Assembly (NCBI RefSeq): GCF_038002765.1
Contig: NZ_JBBODE010000002.1
Coordinates: forward strand, 310,001 to 374,000
Source: Peribacillus sp. FSL H8-0477
GTDB lineage: Bacteria > Bacillota > Bacilli > Bacillales > DSM-1321
Length of the DNA: 64,000 nt
Direction of reading: 5' to 3'
A model generated the notes under the pieces. That model saw only the letters and a program-made list of their open reading frames with translations, ran no database searches and had not been told where the DNA came from. Below are positions 30,952 through 39,834 of this stretch, piece after piece. Position numbers and translations under genes: made by a program. The stretch's first letter is position 1. Every line of letters starts with the position of its first letter.

Positions 30952-31029
30952 AAAGCTATGCATAACGTATGGACAAAGCTTGAGAAATGCGCATTTCTCA
31001 AGCTTTTCGCCTAATACGATGCATAGCTT
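30952..31029. repeat. nested inverted repeats between the Dus gene and hen1
   Basis: The core is a perfect 32-bp palindrome at 30975-31006 (half site AAAGCTTGAGAAATGC). It is wrapped by an outer inverted repeat, AAAGCTATGCAT..CGTAT at 30952-30970 against ATACGATGCATAGCTTT at 31014-31030, followed by TTTTT. It could terminate transcription in both directions. The following 280 bases to hen1 show no other gene that I accept. Confidence 0.75.
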
Positions 31030-31313
31030 TTTTGTCTGTATACGGGTGGGGTATAGATTGAAGTTAGTAGTACTGACTCCCGATGAAAAATGAATGAGGA
31101 GATAGTTGTTTTCGAGTTATGTACTTTCCATCCGGAGGATAATTTAGAGATGAGACAATAAAAGTACGAGCAACTTGTAATACAAGTAGAGAAATTCCTT
31201 TTATCCTTCATGCAGATAGTTGTGTTAATTTTGAATGATAGGAAAGCATTACCTAGAAGGTGATATACTAACAAAATAACGTACATGCTGAAAAGATAAG
31301 AGGAGTGTTTCAT

Positions 31314-32684
31314 ATGCAACTAACCATTCAAGCGTCAGGTAATGATGTTGAGGTAATTTCATATCTATTAGCCAAAAATCCGAATAATATATATGAAAGA
31401 AGTCAAAATGGTCATCTGGTTAGAATGTTTTATAGCAAGTTTACTGAGAAAGAGGTTGAAGTTACTTTCTTTGTTACACCAGATCCGATTGAACTTTCTA
31501 GAAACAGTTCAGAGAAGTATGATATTACCTCGTACATAAATGATAGAGAATTTGCGGTAAGTAGTATTTTTTGTACCTTTTTGAGAACCGCCTTAGGAAC
31601 AGCTCTAAATGGAAAACCTAAAGAAGAATATGCATCTTGGGTTCGTTATGCCTTTCCATTTACGTTTGAATTTGGGCCGGTCGTATCTAATCTATCGGAT
31701 AAACAAATTAAAGATTTATTTGAGCCTTTAGGGTATGAAGTATCAATAACGTATGGTGATTCCGACTATAATCTCCCTATTAAATCGAAAAGTTCAGCTA
31801 GATATATTATTTTAAAAGGCATGACAACGCTGCAAAACGGTCTAAGACAGCTGTTTGTATTGATTCCAGTACTAGATAATTATAAGCACTACTATATTGA
31901 TGAAACAGAAATTGAAAAAATTGAAAGGTATGGTGAGGGTTGGCTGGATCTGCATCCTCAAAGAGAATTTATTATACAGAAAGCACTTCGTTTCAAAGAA
32001 GTTTATAGCTTAGTAGAAAAAAAAGAAAAAGACAATAGGCCTGCGGAAGAAGGAGTAAAGGAGTCTGAAGGTGATGGTAAAGTACGGTTAAATGACCTCA
32101 GATATGAAAAAATCATTGATCATATTAATAGAATGCAGAGAAGAGAAAGTATTGTTGATTTTGGTTCCGGAGAAGGTAAGTTATCTCTTAAACTTGGGTT
32201 TGTAAATGGTGTGAAAGAAATACTTGCTGTTGAACCGTCAGAGTCTGCAACTCTTAAAGCTTTGAAGCGATTCGAAAAGGTTGGACAACTGGAAAACTTC
32301 CTTATGCCTACCACAATCAAAGGTTCACTTTTCTATTATGATGATAGGGTAAAGCAAAAAGATGTAATGATTTTGTGCGAGGTCATCGAACATATCAATG
32401 AGAATCGATTACCTAAAATTATGAATACAATTTTAAACGATTATCAGCCCGGCGTGTTAATAATTACAACACCTAACCAGGAATACAACCAAGTCTATGA
32501 TATGTCGGAAAATTACAGACATCCTGATCATCGTTTTGAATGGACTAGAGAAGAGTTTCATGTGTGGTGTAATCAGCAAAATGAAGATGAGAATTATGAG
32601 TTAATGTTTGATGGTATTGGAGAAGAACATCAACAATATGGATACCCTACTCAAATGTGTTTATTTACAAGAAAGGAGAGATAA
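31314..32684 (+). CDS. hen1: bacterial Hen1 RNA 3'-terminal ribose 2'-O-methyltransferase
   Basis: Hen1 methylates the 2'-OH of the 3' end of a cleaved RNA before ligation, so that the repaired site resists renewed cutting. The 456-aa protein has the bacterial N-terminal domain that activates the Pnkp ligase (about residues 1-240) and a C-terminal methyltransferase domain: SAM loop VDFGSGEGKLS, the metal-binding ExxEH in CEVIEHINENRLP, and NYRHPDHRFEWTREEF. The ATG at 31314 has AGAGGAG eight bases upstream. Its stop is two bases before pnkp, so the two are an operon. Confidence 0.9.
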   Translation: MQLTIQASGNDVEVISYLLAKNPNNIYERSQNGHLVRMFYSKFTEKEVEVTFFVTPDPIELSRNSSEKYDITSYINDREFAVSSIFCTFLRTALGTALNGKPKEEYASWVRYAFPFTFEFGPVVSNLSDKQIKDLFEPLGYEVSITYGDSDYNLPIKSKSSARYIILKGMTTLQNGLRQLFVLIPVLDNYKHYYIDETEIEKIERYGEGWLDLHPQREFIIQKALRFKEVYSLVEKKEKDNRPAEEGVKESEGDGKVRLNDLRYEKIIDHINRMQRRESIVDFGSGEGKLSLKLGFVNGVKEILAVEPSESATLKALKRFEKVGQLENFLMPTTIKGSLFYYDDRVKQKDVMILCEVIEHINENRLPKIMNTILNDYQPGVLIITTPNQEYNQVYDMSENYRHPDHRFEWTREEFHVWCNQQNEDENYELMFDGIGEEHQQYGYPTQMCLFTRKER

Positions 32685-32686
32685 CC

Positions 32687-35281
32687 ATGGAAGTTGTCTT
32701 ACCTTACGCTGGAATCGTTCTGCTAGTAGGACCGTCTAATAGTGGCAAATCCACGTTATTAAAAAAATTAGTGAAAAATGAACAATTACTTACTTCAGAA
32801 ATAGTGAGCTCAGATGATTTTAGAGTGTTAGTAAGTGGTATTGAATTCGTCGATTGGAAGGGTAAGCCAAAGGATGAAGCGGATTCTCTTTACGATCAAT
32901 ATCAACACATATCCGAAGAAGCTTTCATATTAATGGATTCCTTGATCGAATCAAGGTCTAGGCTGAATAAGTTAACGATTGTTGATGCAACACATTTACA
33001 CCCTGATGACCGTAAAAGATATATGACAATTGCTAAAAACAATCATATACCAATCGTTGCAATCGTATTTGATGTTGATCAAGATACCTTACTAGAAAGA
33101 GACGAACAGCGTGATAATCCGAGAGGAAAAAGAAGAATCAGGCAACAGTATCAAGTTTTTAAAAAAGAAAAACGTTTTATCAAAAAGGAAGGCTACCATG
33201 CAGCGTATTTCGTCCATAATTCAGATGAAATAGAAGTAAAAAGGCACTACCAGAATCCTATTGAGTTAGATGTTGCAAAAGGGATAGATATTATTGGTGA
33301 TATACATGGTTGCTTTGATGAATTGATAGAAGTCCTTGAGAAACTAGGGTATGAACAAAATCATGAGAATTTCTTTATCCATCCAGAAGGTCGAAAGTTT
33401 TTATCCCTTGGAGATATCATGAGCAGAGGACCCAAGTCATTAGAAACGATGCAATTTTTCTTGAGGCATGTTAATCAGAATCTGGCTTATATGATTGATA
33501 GTAATCATGGTTGGAAAATTGCTAGATGGTTGGATGATAGGGATGTTACCTTAAATCATGGTGATGAACTTGTGGAAGAAGAAATACAAAAATTCCATGA
33601 ACAATATGGTGAAGAAGAGACGAGAGAATTAAAAAAGGAATTAAAGAACTTTCTTTTGCATGCACCTTCGCACTATGTATTGAAAAAAAATGGTGTACCG
33701 ACATTGGTTTGTACTCATGCAGGAATTAAAGACGAATATATAGCAAAACAATCGGATGTTGTGAGTGATTTTTGCCGTTATGGAGATACAGATGGTTTTA
33801 ATGGCGGGGGTAAACCCATCAGAAAAGACTGGTCAATCCATCATAAAACAAATATTTCAATCATTTGGGGACATGACCCCAAACCTAAGCCACTTATTAT
33901 TAACAACACAATAAATATTGATCAAGGTGTGGTTTTTGGTGGAGAGTTAACAGCTTTACGTTACCCTGAAAAAGAATATGTATCTGTTAAGGCTAAAAAA
34001 GAGTACTCGGGTGCGGATAGTAATCCACTAAAAGAGCTGGAGAAAAAACGGTTAAATCCCCCCAATATTGCGAAGTTCATTAATGGTTACTCGGTCTTAA
34101 CTGATGACTTGGGGGAAATTCATATACCTAAAGAATATGCAATCCCATCAATTGATACAGTATCTCATTTTACTGTCCCGATTGAAGAACTTGTGTATAT
34201 CCCACCTACCATGAGCCCTGCTCCCCTGCCATCCGCATTAGATGACTATCTTGAACATCCGAAGGAAGTCATTGATTACTATCGAAGCAAGGGTATTGAG
34301 AAAATGGTTGCTGAAAAGAAACATATGGGTAGTAGAGGGATTTTAATGCTATTCAACAGAAAGGAATCTGCTTTAAAATACATTGGCCGCGAAACCTTAG
34401 GTGTTATTTATACAAGGTCAGGAAGAAAATTCTTTGCTGATGAAGTAGAAAGTACTATCCTACAAAGGCTGAATGATGGATTAAACCATCATGGTTATTT
34501 TCAGAAGTACAATACGGACTATGTGCTATTAGATGCTGAAATCATGCCATGGAATCTAAAAGCTAAAGAATTGATTAGTCATCAATATGCACATGTTGCT
34601 GAAAATGCACTTCTAGATCGAACAATAATTAAAAGTAAGCTTGAAAAATCTATTCATACTAATCAAGACTTAGAAGAATGGCTTGGTGAATATGATGAAA
34701 AACTATACAATGCACATGTGTTTAAAGAAGTTTTTCAAAAATACTGTTGGGACATAGAAGATATTAATCTAATTCAGATTGCCCCATTCCATGTACTAGC
34801 ACATAGTAATGAAACGTTCTTTAATAAGCCGCATACTTGGCATATGGAAATGAATCAGGAATTTGCGAAAATGGCAGACCTGTTTGTAGAAACTGAATTT
34901 ATGGTTATTGACGATTCAACAAGTGAAGAGGCCGTTATTAAATGGTGGGAAAGCATCACAAATGATGGACATGAAGGAATCGTTATTAAGCCAGAGCGAT
35001 TTATATCAAAAGCAAAAGGTAAACTTATACAACCTGCCATAAAGGTTAGAGGCCGGAAGTATCTAAACATTATTTATGGTATGGACTACTTACTACCAAA
35101 AAACTTGAACAGGTTAAAGGAACGAAATGTTTCCAAAAAACAGAAGCTGGCACTAAAGGAATTTACGCTAGGAGTAGAAGGAATTCGAAGATTTGTTAGT
35201 GGTGAATCTATTGAAAGAGTACATGAGTGTGTGCTTGGAACTCTAGCAATGGAAGCAGATCCAGTTGATCCGAGGTTGTAA
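32687..35281 (+). CDS. pnkp: bacterial polynucleotide kinase-phosphatase-ligase Pnkp
   Basis: This 864-aa RNA repair enzyme has three domains. The kinase has GPSNSGKST (about residue 18). The metallophosphatase has GDIHGCFDEL, LGDIMSRGP, SNHG, THAG and WGHDP. The ligase has the lysine motif AEKKHMGSRG, EGIVIKPE and KVRGRKYL. It heals 5'-OH and 2',3'-cyclic phosphate ends of broken RNA and joins them together with Hen1. Small deviations are seen: GDxxDRG reads GDIMSRG and GNHD/E reads SNHG, while the metal ligands D, R, N and H remain. The ATG at 32687 follows AAAGGAGAG inside the end of hen1. Confidence 0.92.
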   Translation: MEVVLPYAGIVLLVGPSNSGKSTLLKKLVKNEQLLTSEIVSSDDFRVLVSGIEFVDWKGKPKDEADSLYDQYQHISEEAFILMDSLIESRSRLNKLTIVDATHLHPDDRKRYMTIAKNNHIPIVAIVFDVDQDTLLERDEQRDNPRGKRRIRQQYQVFKKEKRFIKKEGYHAAYFVHNSDEIEVKRHYQNPIELDVAKGIDIIGDIHGCFDELIEVLEKLGYEQNHENFFIHPEGRKFLSLGDIMSRGPKSLETMQFFLRHVNQNLAYMIDSNHGWKIARWLDDRDVTLNHGDELVEEEIQKFHEQYGEEETRELKKELKNFLLHAPSHYVLKKNGVPTLVCTHAGIKDEYIAKQSDVVSDFCRYGDTDGFNGGGKPIRKDWSIHHKTNISIIWGHDPKPKPLIINNTINIDQGVVFGGELTALRYPEKEYVSVKAKKEYSGADSNPLKELEKKRLNPPNIAKFINGYSVLTDDLGEIHIPKEYAIPSIDTVSHFTVPIEELVYIPPTMSPAPLPSALDDYLEHPKEVIDYYRSKGIEKMVAEKKHMGSRGILMLFNRKESALKYIGRETLGVIYTRSGRKFFADEVESTILQRLNDGLNHHGYFQKYNTDYVLLDAEIMPWNLKAKELISHQYAHVAENALLDRTIIKSKLEKSIHTNQDLEEWLGEYDEKLYNAHVFKEVFQKYCWDIEDINLIQIAPFHVLAHSNETFFNKPHTWHMEMNQEFAKMADLFVETEFMVIDDSTSEEAVIKWWESITNDGHEGIVIKPERFISKAKGKLIQPAIKVRGRKYLNIIYGMDYLLPKNLNRLKERNVSKKQKLALKEFTLGVEGIRRFVSGESIERVHECVLGTLAMEADPVDPRL

Positions 35282-35295
35282 CAGTTGAATAACGG

Positions 35296-35334
35296 ATAAC
35301 CGCTCATTTTTAGTTCATGAGCGGTTATTTTTTA
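35296..35334 (+). terminator. terminator after pnkp
   Basis: ATAACCGCTCA and TGAGCGGTTAT form an 11-bp stem, followed by TTTTTTATTTT. Confidence 0.88.
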
Positions 35335-35554
35335 TTTTCTAAAAACGCATCTGTTTTATTTTGGGGATGGATAGAAGTAAAGTTGTTCGAAGTGTTCTTA
35401 CACAAGCCTTTTTCACTTTCTTTATAACGAACCGACTCTTCCCGGTGTGTGCATTGTTTTAATTCAAAGTGATTGGGTAAAATACAAACGAGTAGGCATA
35501 TTAACCTAAAAATATAGATAAAGCAGCTAATACAACTAGGAGGAGTAGTTAATT

Positions 35555-36313
35555 ATGACAACCAAGAATAAGGTAGCGATTATCACAGGAGCAGGAAGCG
35601 GCTTAGGACAGGCTACGGCAGTTCGAATGGCCGAAGATGGAATCAACATCGTTGTAGTGGATGTGAATGAAAAGGGAGGTAACGAAACAGTAGAAATGGT
35701 AAAAAAATTAGGAGCAGACGCCATTTTCATCAAAACTGATGTTTCTAAGGCAGAAGAAGTGAAGAACTATGTGGATAAGACAGTAGAGAAATTCGGAAAG
35801 ATCGATTACTTCTTCAATAATGCAGGGATTTCAGGAAGTGGTGCGTACTTCTTAGATACAGCCATTGAAGAAATTGAGAAAATTGTTCAAATCAATTTAA
35901 TGGGTAGTTTGTACGGCGTTCGTTATGTAGCCGAGGTCATGCTAAAAAATGGCGGTGGATCAATTGTCAATACAGCTTCAAGTGCAGGTGTAATTGGACA
36001 GGATTCAGTTGTAACGTATTCAGCAACGAAACACGGAATTGCTGGTTTAACCAAGTCGATGGTAGCTGAATATGGAAAAGACGGATTGCGTGTAAATGCA
36101 ATTGCTCCCGGTCCTACAGAGACACCTATGGTTAAAGCCTTTTACGAAGCAAACCCGGCAATGAAAGAGAATGCAACGAAAGGCATTCCTCAAAAACGAT
36201 TGGGAACACCGGAAGAGGTTGCGGAACTTGTAACCTTCCTTTTAACGTCTAAAGCAGAATATATCAACGGAGAAGTTATCCGCATCGATGGCGGGTTTAC
36301 AAATACTAAGTAA
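35555..36313 (+). CDS. short-chain dehydrogenase/reductase
   Basis: This 252-aa classical SDR has the cofactor loop TGAGSGLGQ, Asp in VVVDVN (suggesting NAD rather than NADP), NNAG, and the catalytic Ser, Tyr and Lys in NTASSAG and YSATKHG. The C-terminal YINGEVIRIDGGFT is typical. The substrate is not evident. It has its own AGGAGGAG ribosome site and terminator and seems monocistronic. Confidence 0.9.
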   Translation: MTTKNKVAIITGAGSGLGQATAVRMAEDGINIVVVDVNEKGGNETVEMVKKLGADAIFIKTDVSKAEEVKNYVDKTVEKFGKIDYFFNNAGISGSGAYFLDTAIEEIEKIVQINLMGSLYGVRYVAEVMLKNGGGSIVNTASSAGVIGQDSVVTYSATKHGIAGLTKSMVAEYGKDGLRVNAIAPGPTETPMVKAFYEANPAMKENATKGIPQKRLGTPEEVAELVTFLLTSKAEYINGEVIRIDGGFTNTK

Positions 36314-36330
36314 AAAATACAGCAAAAAGA

Positions 36331-36361
36331 AGCAGTGTCTCAATGGACACTGCTCTTTTTT
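36331..36361 (+). terminator. terminator after the SDR gene
   Basis: AGCAGTGTC and GACACTGCT form a 9-bp stem followed by CTTTTTT. Confidence 0.85.
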
Positions 36362-36375
36362 GAATATTGACTTAC

Positions 36376-37284
36376 TTACAACTCATCAGCAATACCAAGC
36401 AAAGCAATCCCAAAAATAACAACAATAATGATGGTATATTGCATTTTGTTCAGTTTTTCTTTAAGGAATATACGCGACAGGATGACAGAGAAAATGCTAT
36501 ATGAAGCAATAAGCGGTGCGGCGATAATTGCATTCTTTGCCATTGCAAATACATAAAAGAATTGACCAATCGTTTCAAGGATGGCGGCAGACGCTTTATC
36601 TCGTTCGGTAAAAACGTTGAATGATTCTTTTTTAATTAATTTAAGGTATCCAAACGACAATACAGCACAAATGAAGAAAGTATATTCATAGGCTAGCAGT
36701 GCCGAATCTTCGCTGATCAGATTTAATTCATCTAAGTAAATGGCATCGGCAAAGGTTCCTAATCCATCAATAAAAGCATAAAGGATAGGGAAAATAATCG
36801 CCATAAAGCCAATTTTATATTTTTTATCAATTTCAACGGATTGATTTTGAAGGGCTTCGTTTTCTGCTTTCTTTTCTAAAACGGCGATGCCGATAACACC
36901 TAGTGTGATAATAATGAGTCCTAAAACTTCAATTACACCTAATTCATGGGTGAAAAAGATGAAAATTAGGATTGCCGTAACGGCTCCGGAGGAATTTTGG
37001 ATAGGCGAAGCAATCGAAAGTTCCAAATATCGTAACCCGATATAACCAATTGCCATCGACAAAATGTAGAGTCCTGATACAGGTAAATAAGTGATTAAAT
37101 CCATAGGATTAAAAGTCAATCCTTTGAATAAAAGGTACCCTGTTGCATGCAAACCCATAACCAAGCCGACCATAATGATGATTTTAATATGGCTGAACTT
37201 ATCATTACTATCTGTTCCTTTTTTATAAAATAGATCCGCCCCGCCCCATGCAAGTGCTGTGAGTAGAGCAAAAATAAACCACAT
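36376..37284 (-). CDS. EamA/DMT-superfamily transporter
   Basis: This 302-aa integral membrane protein has about ten hydrophobic helices arranged as two repeats, beginning MWFIFALLTALAWGGADLFYKKG and ending IIIVVIFGIALLGIADEL. This is the EamA (drug/metabolite transporter) layout, usually exporting small metabolites. Substrate unknown. A GGAG-type ribosome site precedes the ATG. The plus-strand SDR gene converges on it. Confidence 0.82.
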   Translation of the reverse strand: MWFIFALLTALAWGGADLFYKKGTDSNDKFSHIKIIIMVGLVMGLHATGYLLFKGLTFNPMDLITYLPVSGLYILSMAIGYIGLRYLELSIASPIQNSSGAVTAILIFIFFTHELGVIEVLGLIIITLGVIGIAVLEKKAENEALQNQSVEIDKKYKIGFMAIIFPILYAFIDGLGTFADAIYLDELNLISEDSALLAYEYTFFICAVLSFGYLKLIKKESFNVFTERDKASAAILETIGQFFYVFAMAKNAIIAAPLIASYSIFSVILSRIFLKEKLNKMQYTIIIVVIFGIALLGIADEL

Positions 37285-37410
37285 AATGAATTCTCCTCTT
37301 TTTGTTTATTATACAAATATAGCAATGAGATAATTAATTAAAACTCTTAATTATACAACGGATAATAATCACGTCAAGAAGAAGTTTAAATAAGGGTTCA
37401 TTTAGAACGC

Positions 37411-37440
37411 ACTTTCTCTGGATGCAGAGAAAGGGTTTTT
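37411..37440 (+). terminator. orphan hairpin with T run
   Basis: CTTTCTCTG, loop GATG, CAGAGAAAG, then GGTTTTTTT. No plus-strand gene lies directly upstream. Confidence 0.4.
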
Positions 37441-37482
37441 TGAAAGGATTATTTAGCGGGTCAATAGTTATTGATAAAATAA

Positions 37483-37518
37483 AAAATCAAAAGGCTGCCG
37501 ACTCTTTCTCAACAGCCT
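37483..37518 (-). terminator. terminator of the small membrane protein gene
   Basis: On the minus strand AGGCTG pairs with CAGCCT across an internal loop and is followed by TTTTGATTTTTT. Confidence 0.55.
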
Positions 37519-37543
37519 AGAAGCGATATAAATATCTTGAGAA

Positions 37544-37756
37544 TCATATTGTATTTTTAAAATACAACATTCCGCTTATGGCTAGAGAAAGGATGCCTAA
37601 AAATCCAGAATAAATGGCTATTCTTGTTCTGGATCTTCTATATGCGGTTGTTTCATTATTGAATGTAGCTCTTTGCTGTTGAGGCGTCGTCCATGCCCCA
37701 ACTGATATACCGGAGATAATGATACAGACTACACCGACAAAAAAGAAGTACTGCAA
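37544..37756 (-). CDS. small two-helix membrane protein (DUF5316-like)
   Basis: This 70-aa protein has a membrane helix at residues 2-20, a polar cytoplasmic or external loop with TPQQQRATFNNETTAYRRSR, and a second helix at about 48-68. The arrangement resembles DUF5316 proteins of bacilli, but I am not certain of the family. The start is a TTG at 37756 with AGGGGGTG six bases upstream. It has its own terminator and stands divergent to the methionine-rich gene. Confidence 0.6.
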   Translation of the reverse strand: MQYFFFVGVVCIIISGISVGAWTTPQQQRATFNNETTAYRRSRTRIAIYSGFLGILSLAISGMLYFKNTI

Positions 37757-37916
37757 ATAAACACCCCCTTTCTTCTATTAGTACGTTACATAATCTTATA
37801 AGTTTCGCTATTAAGTAAAATGATTGATAAAATACCTACTCTTTCTATTCTGCTCATTTATTTTAAAAACTAATAGGAGTTTCTTCCAATTTTTATTTAT
37901 TAAAAGATTTATTTTA

Positions 37917-37938
37917 TTTAATCAATCGATTGATTAAA
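37917..37938. promoter_or_regulatory. 22-bp perfect palindrome, copy 1
   Basis: TTAATCAATCGATTGATTAA with one extra T and A outside forms a perfect 22-bp palindrome in the 371-base spacer between the divergent small membrane protein and the methionine-rich gene. The same sequence recurs at 39835. It has the size and symmetry of a dimeric repressor (for example TetR-type) operator. Confidence 0.7.
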
Positions 37939-38127
37939 CTGGTTAAACCAATGATACATAAGGGTTTTAAAAGTTACAGACAGTTCGTTAATGATTTAGA
38001 AAATAAATTATTTAAATAATTTTTAAAATACAGTTTATTTGGGTATATACTTAAAGTAGATGAAGTAGGACAAGTGCTGTACATCGAGTTCCTATTAGTT
38101 TTAAAAAACCGTAATGGAGGAATGGAA

Positions 38128-38346
38128 ATGGAAAACATGGCGATGAGTATGATGATGAAGATGTCAATGGAAAGAATGATGACAGAAATGAATGGTATGA
38201 AAATGATGATGACTAGAATGCAAGGCATGGAAATGAATGATGAAATGGGTATGGATATGAAAGAAATGATGATGAAAATGCAAGAGTGTGATGAAATGAT
38301 TTCAACCATGATGCAAATGATGTCAGCTATGAAGGTTAACGCATAA
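38128..38346 (+). CDS. methionine-rich small protein (31 Met in 72 residues)
   Basis: The protein consists almost only of Met with Glu, Lys, Asn, Gly and one Cys: MENMAMSMMMKMSMERMMTE at the start and MMKMQECDEMISTMM later. With 43% methionine it has no recognisable domain and no signal peptide. The ATG at 38128 lies seven bases after TGGAGG; another ATG at 38122 is too close. A strong terminator follows. Possible roles are metal (copper) binding, methionine storage or an oxidant sink, all unproven. The convergent neighbour is controlled by a SAM riboswitch. Confidence 0.7.
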   Translation: MENMAMSMMMKMSMERMMTEMNGMKMMMTRMQGMEMNDEMGMDMKEMMMKMQECDEMISTMMQMMSAMKVNA

Positions 38347-38391
38347 AAAAGATGGAGTATCTCATTAACGAGATACTCCATCTTTTTTTAG
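38345..38391. terminator. shared bidirectional terminator
   Basis: AAAAAAGATGGAGTATCTC pairs with GAGATACTCCATCTTTTTT (19-bp stem), between the convergent methionine-rich and S-box-controlled genes. Confidence 0.9.
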
Positions 38392-38720
38392 TTAGTTATG
38401 AACGATTTATCCTCTTGCAGACAGCGGATTTCCCGACTGATTTCCATACGCTGTTGTTTTAAAGTCCAGAGCTTTTCTCCTATTACTTCTGAGATGGCTG
38501 AATCATTTCGCAGTTCTTTGTAAAGAGCCAGTATTTCATTATTTACTCGCTCAAAGGACTCCCATAGAGCCTGAATCTCCCAGGTTTTATCTGTTTTCTG
38601 ATTATGATTTTTTAGTTGTTCAATTATTTCATTTTGCCAATGAATATCACCAAGATCTTTTGCAAAAAGGTAAAGATCTAAGTATTCATCCACGGTTAAA
38701 AACGTCTTATTATTTATCAT
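38388..38720 (-). CDS. unknown helical protein under SAM riboswitch control
   Basis: This 110-aa soluble protein is rich in charged residues and looks all-helical (TVDEYLDLYLFAKDLGDIHW, QQRMEISREIRCLQ); I do not recognise a family. The ATG at 38720 has AAGGAGAG upstream; the open frame continues into the leader but without a start signal. It is the first and only gene after an S-box riboswitch, so its expression should rise when SAM is low, which points to methionine, cysteine or SAM metabolism. Confidence 0.75.
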   Translation of the reverse strand: MINNKTFLTVDEYLDLYLFAKDLGDIHWQNEIIEQLKNHNQKTDKTWEIQALWESFERVNNEILALYKELRNDSAISEVIGEKLWTLKQQRMEISREIRCLQEDKSFITN

Positions 38721-38743
38721 CGATAAACTCTCCTTTTCTATAC

Positions 38744-38775
38744 AAAAAAACTCTCTTCCTAAGAAGAGGGCTTTT
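38744..38775 (-). terminator. riboswitch-controlled terminator
   Basis: On the minus strand CCCTCTTCTT-AGG-AAGAGAG is followed by TTTTTTT, between the S-box aptamer and the gene; it is the expected expression platform. Confidence 0.8.
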
Positions 38776-38794
38776 GTAAGAAAAGACACCTCCC

Positions 38795-38893
38795 CTTATC
38801 GTCCAAAGCTAAGCTTTGCTGGAATTAGCACCATCACTACGTGTGGTTGCTGAGGTTTCGTCGGGCCAGTCCCTCCACCTCTCTGGATAAGAG
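38795..38893 (-). promoter_or_regulatory. SAM-I (S-box) riboswitch
   Basis: The minus strand reads CTCTTATCCAGAGAGGTGGA, then GGGACTGGCCCGACGAAACC, TCAGCAACC and GGTGCTAATTCCAGCAAAG, closing with GATAAG. These are the conserved S-box blocks, with P1 formed by CTTATC and GATAAG. Confidence 0.93.
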
Positions 38894-39054
38894 ATATGTT
38901 TTTATTTTATAAGTAGTATTTTGATTATTCTAATAAAAAAAATTGAATTTGTCAATTGAATGTCGAAAAAATTACTTTAGTCCTAAGAAGGATTTTCAAT
39001 ATAAATACTGAATTTGAACTAGTGAACACCAAAAATTATCAAGGGGGAATTATT

Positions 39055-39780
39055 TTGAATCGAAAACAGAAAACTGCAAGTATCGTGTTAGCCATGTCAC
39101 TAGTAGTCGGTGTGCCATTTAGTGCTTCAGCAAAAAAAGCTCCTGCACCAGTAAAGGTTGAATATGTGGCATTAGGGGATTCGTTAGCAGCAGGGCTGTC
39201 ACCGAATGGCTATTTAGATTATGGGTATGTTGATTATATTGCTGATTCATTTGTGGCAAAAAAGTATAAATTAGCAGACTTTGATAATTTCAGCGTACCA
39301 GGTTATACATCGGATCGTCTTCTGCTAGATGTAACGAAAAGCAAGAAAATCAGGAAGGAAATTAAAAGCGCTACTCATATTACCATTGATATCGGGGCAA
39401 ATGATTTACTTGCCAAGATAAATACGGATCCTTCGAAAGCGTCGGAAGCACTTGTCGCTGTTTCTACTAATCTGAATAAGATACTAAAAACAATTGACGG
39501 CCTTAATCCAAAGGTAAAGGTTTATGTAATGGGTTACTATAATTGTTTCCCTTATTATCCAGCTGAACAGCAAGCTGCTTTAATGCCGTTGCTAACAGGG
39601 CTTAATACGCAAATTAAGTCAGCAGCAGCAGAAAATGGCGACACGTTTGTGGCGACTGACAAAGCGATTGCTAAGAATTATAAAAAGTATCTTCCAAATA
39701 AGACGAATATTCATTTGAGTGAATCTGGATATAAAGTGCTTGCAGCTGAATTTTGGAAGGCAATAAGTAAAAAGAAATAA
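39055..39780 (+). CDS. secreted SGNH/GDSL-type esterase
   Basis: This 241-aa protein starts with a signal peptide (NRKQKTASIVLAMSLVVGVP, cleavage after ASA at about 24). Block I is YVALGDSLAAG with the nucleophile Ser, block III is DIGANDLL, and block V contains the His in NIHLSESGY, where the Asp often found before the His is Asn or Thr. It is therefore a lipase- or acylesterase-like hydrolase outside the cell. The TTG at 39055 preceded by AAGGGGGA is the best start; no ATG is near. It appears monocistronic. Confidence 0.85.
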   Translation: MNRKQKTASIVLAMSLVVGVPFSASAKKAPAPVKVEYVALGDSLAAGLSPNGYLDYGYVDYIADSFVAKKYKLADFDNFSVPGYTSDRLLLDVTKSKKIRKEIKSATHITIDIGANDLLAKINTDPSKASEALVAVSTNLNKILKTIDGLNPKVKVYVMGYYNCFPYYPAEQQAALMPLLTGLNTQIKSAAAENGDTFVATDKAIAKNYKKYLPNKTNIHLSESGYKVLAAEFWKAISKKK

Positions 39781-39834
39781 TCAGTGAGCTATGAAGAGTC
39801 CTCTTAATTGAAGGGCTTTTTTTATGGAAAATTA

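Noticed and set aside
31011-31319. 102-codon minus-strand frame upstream of hen1
   Set aside because: It overlaps the hen1 ribosome site and start, has no ribosome site, and its composition is that of translated AT-rich spacer.
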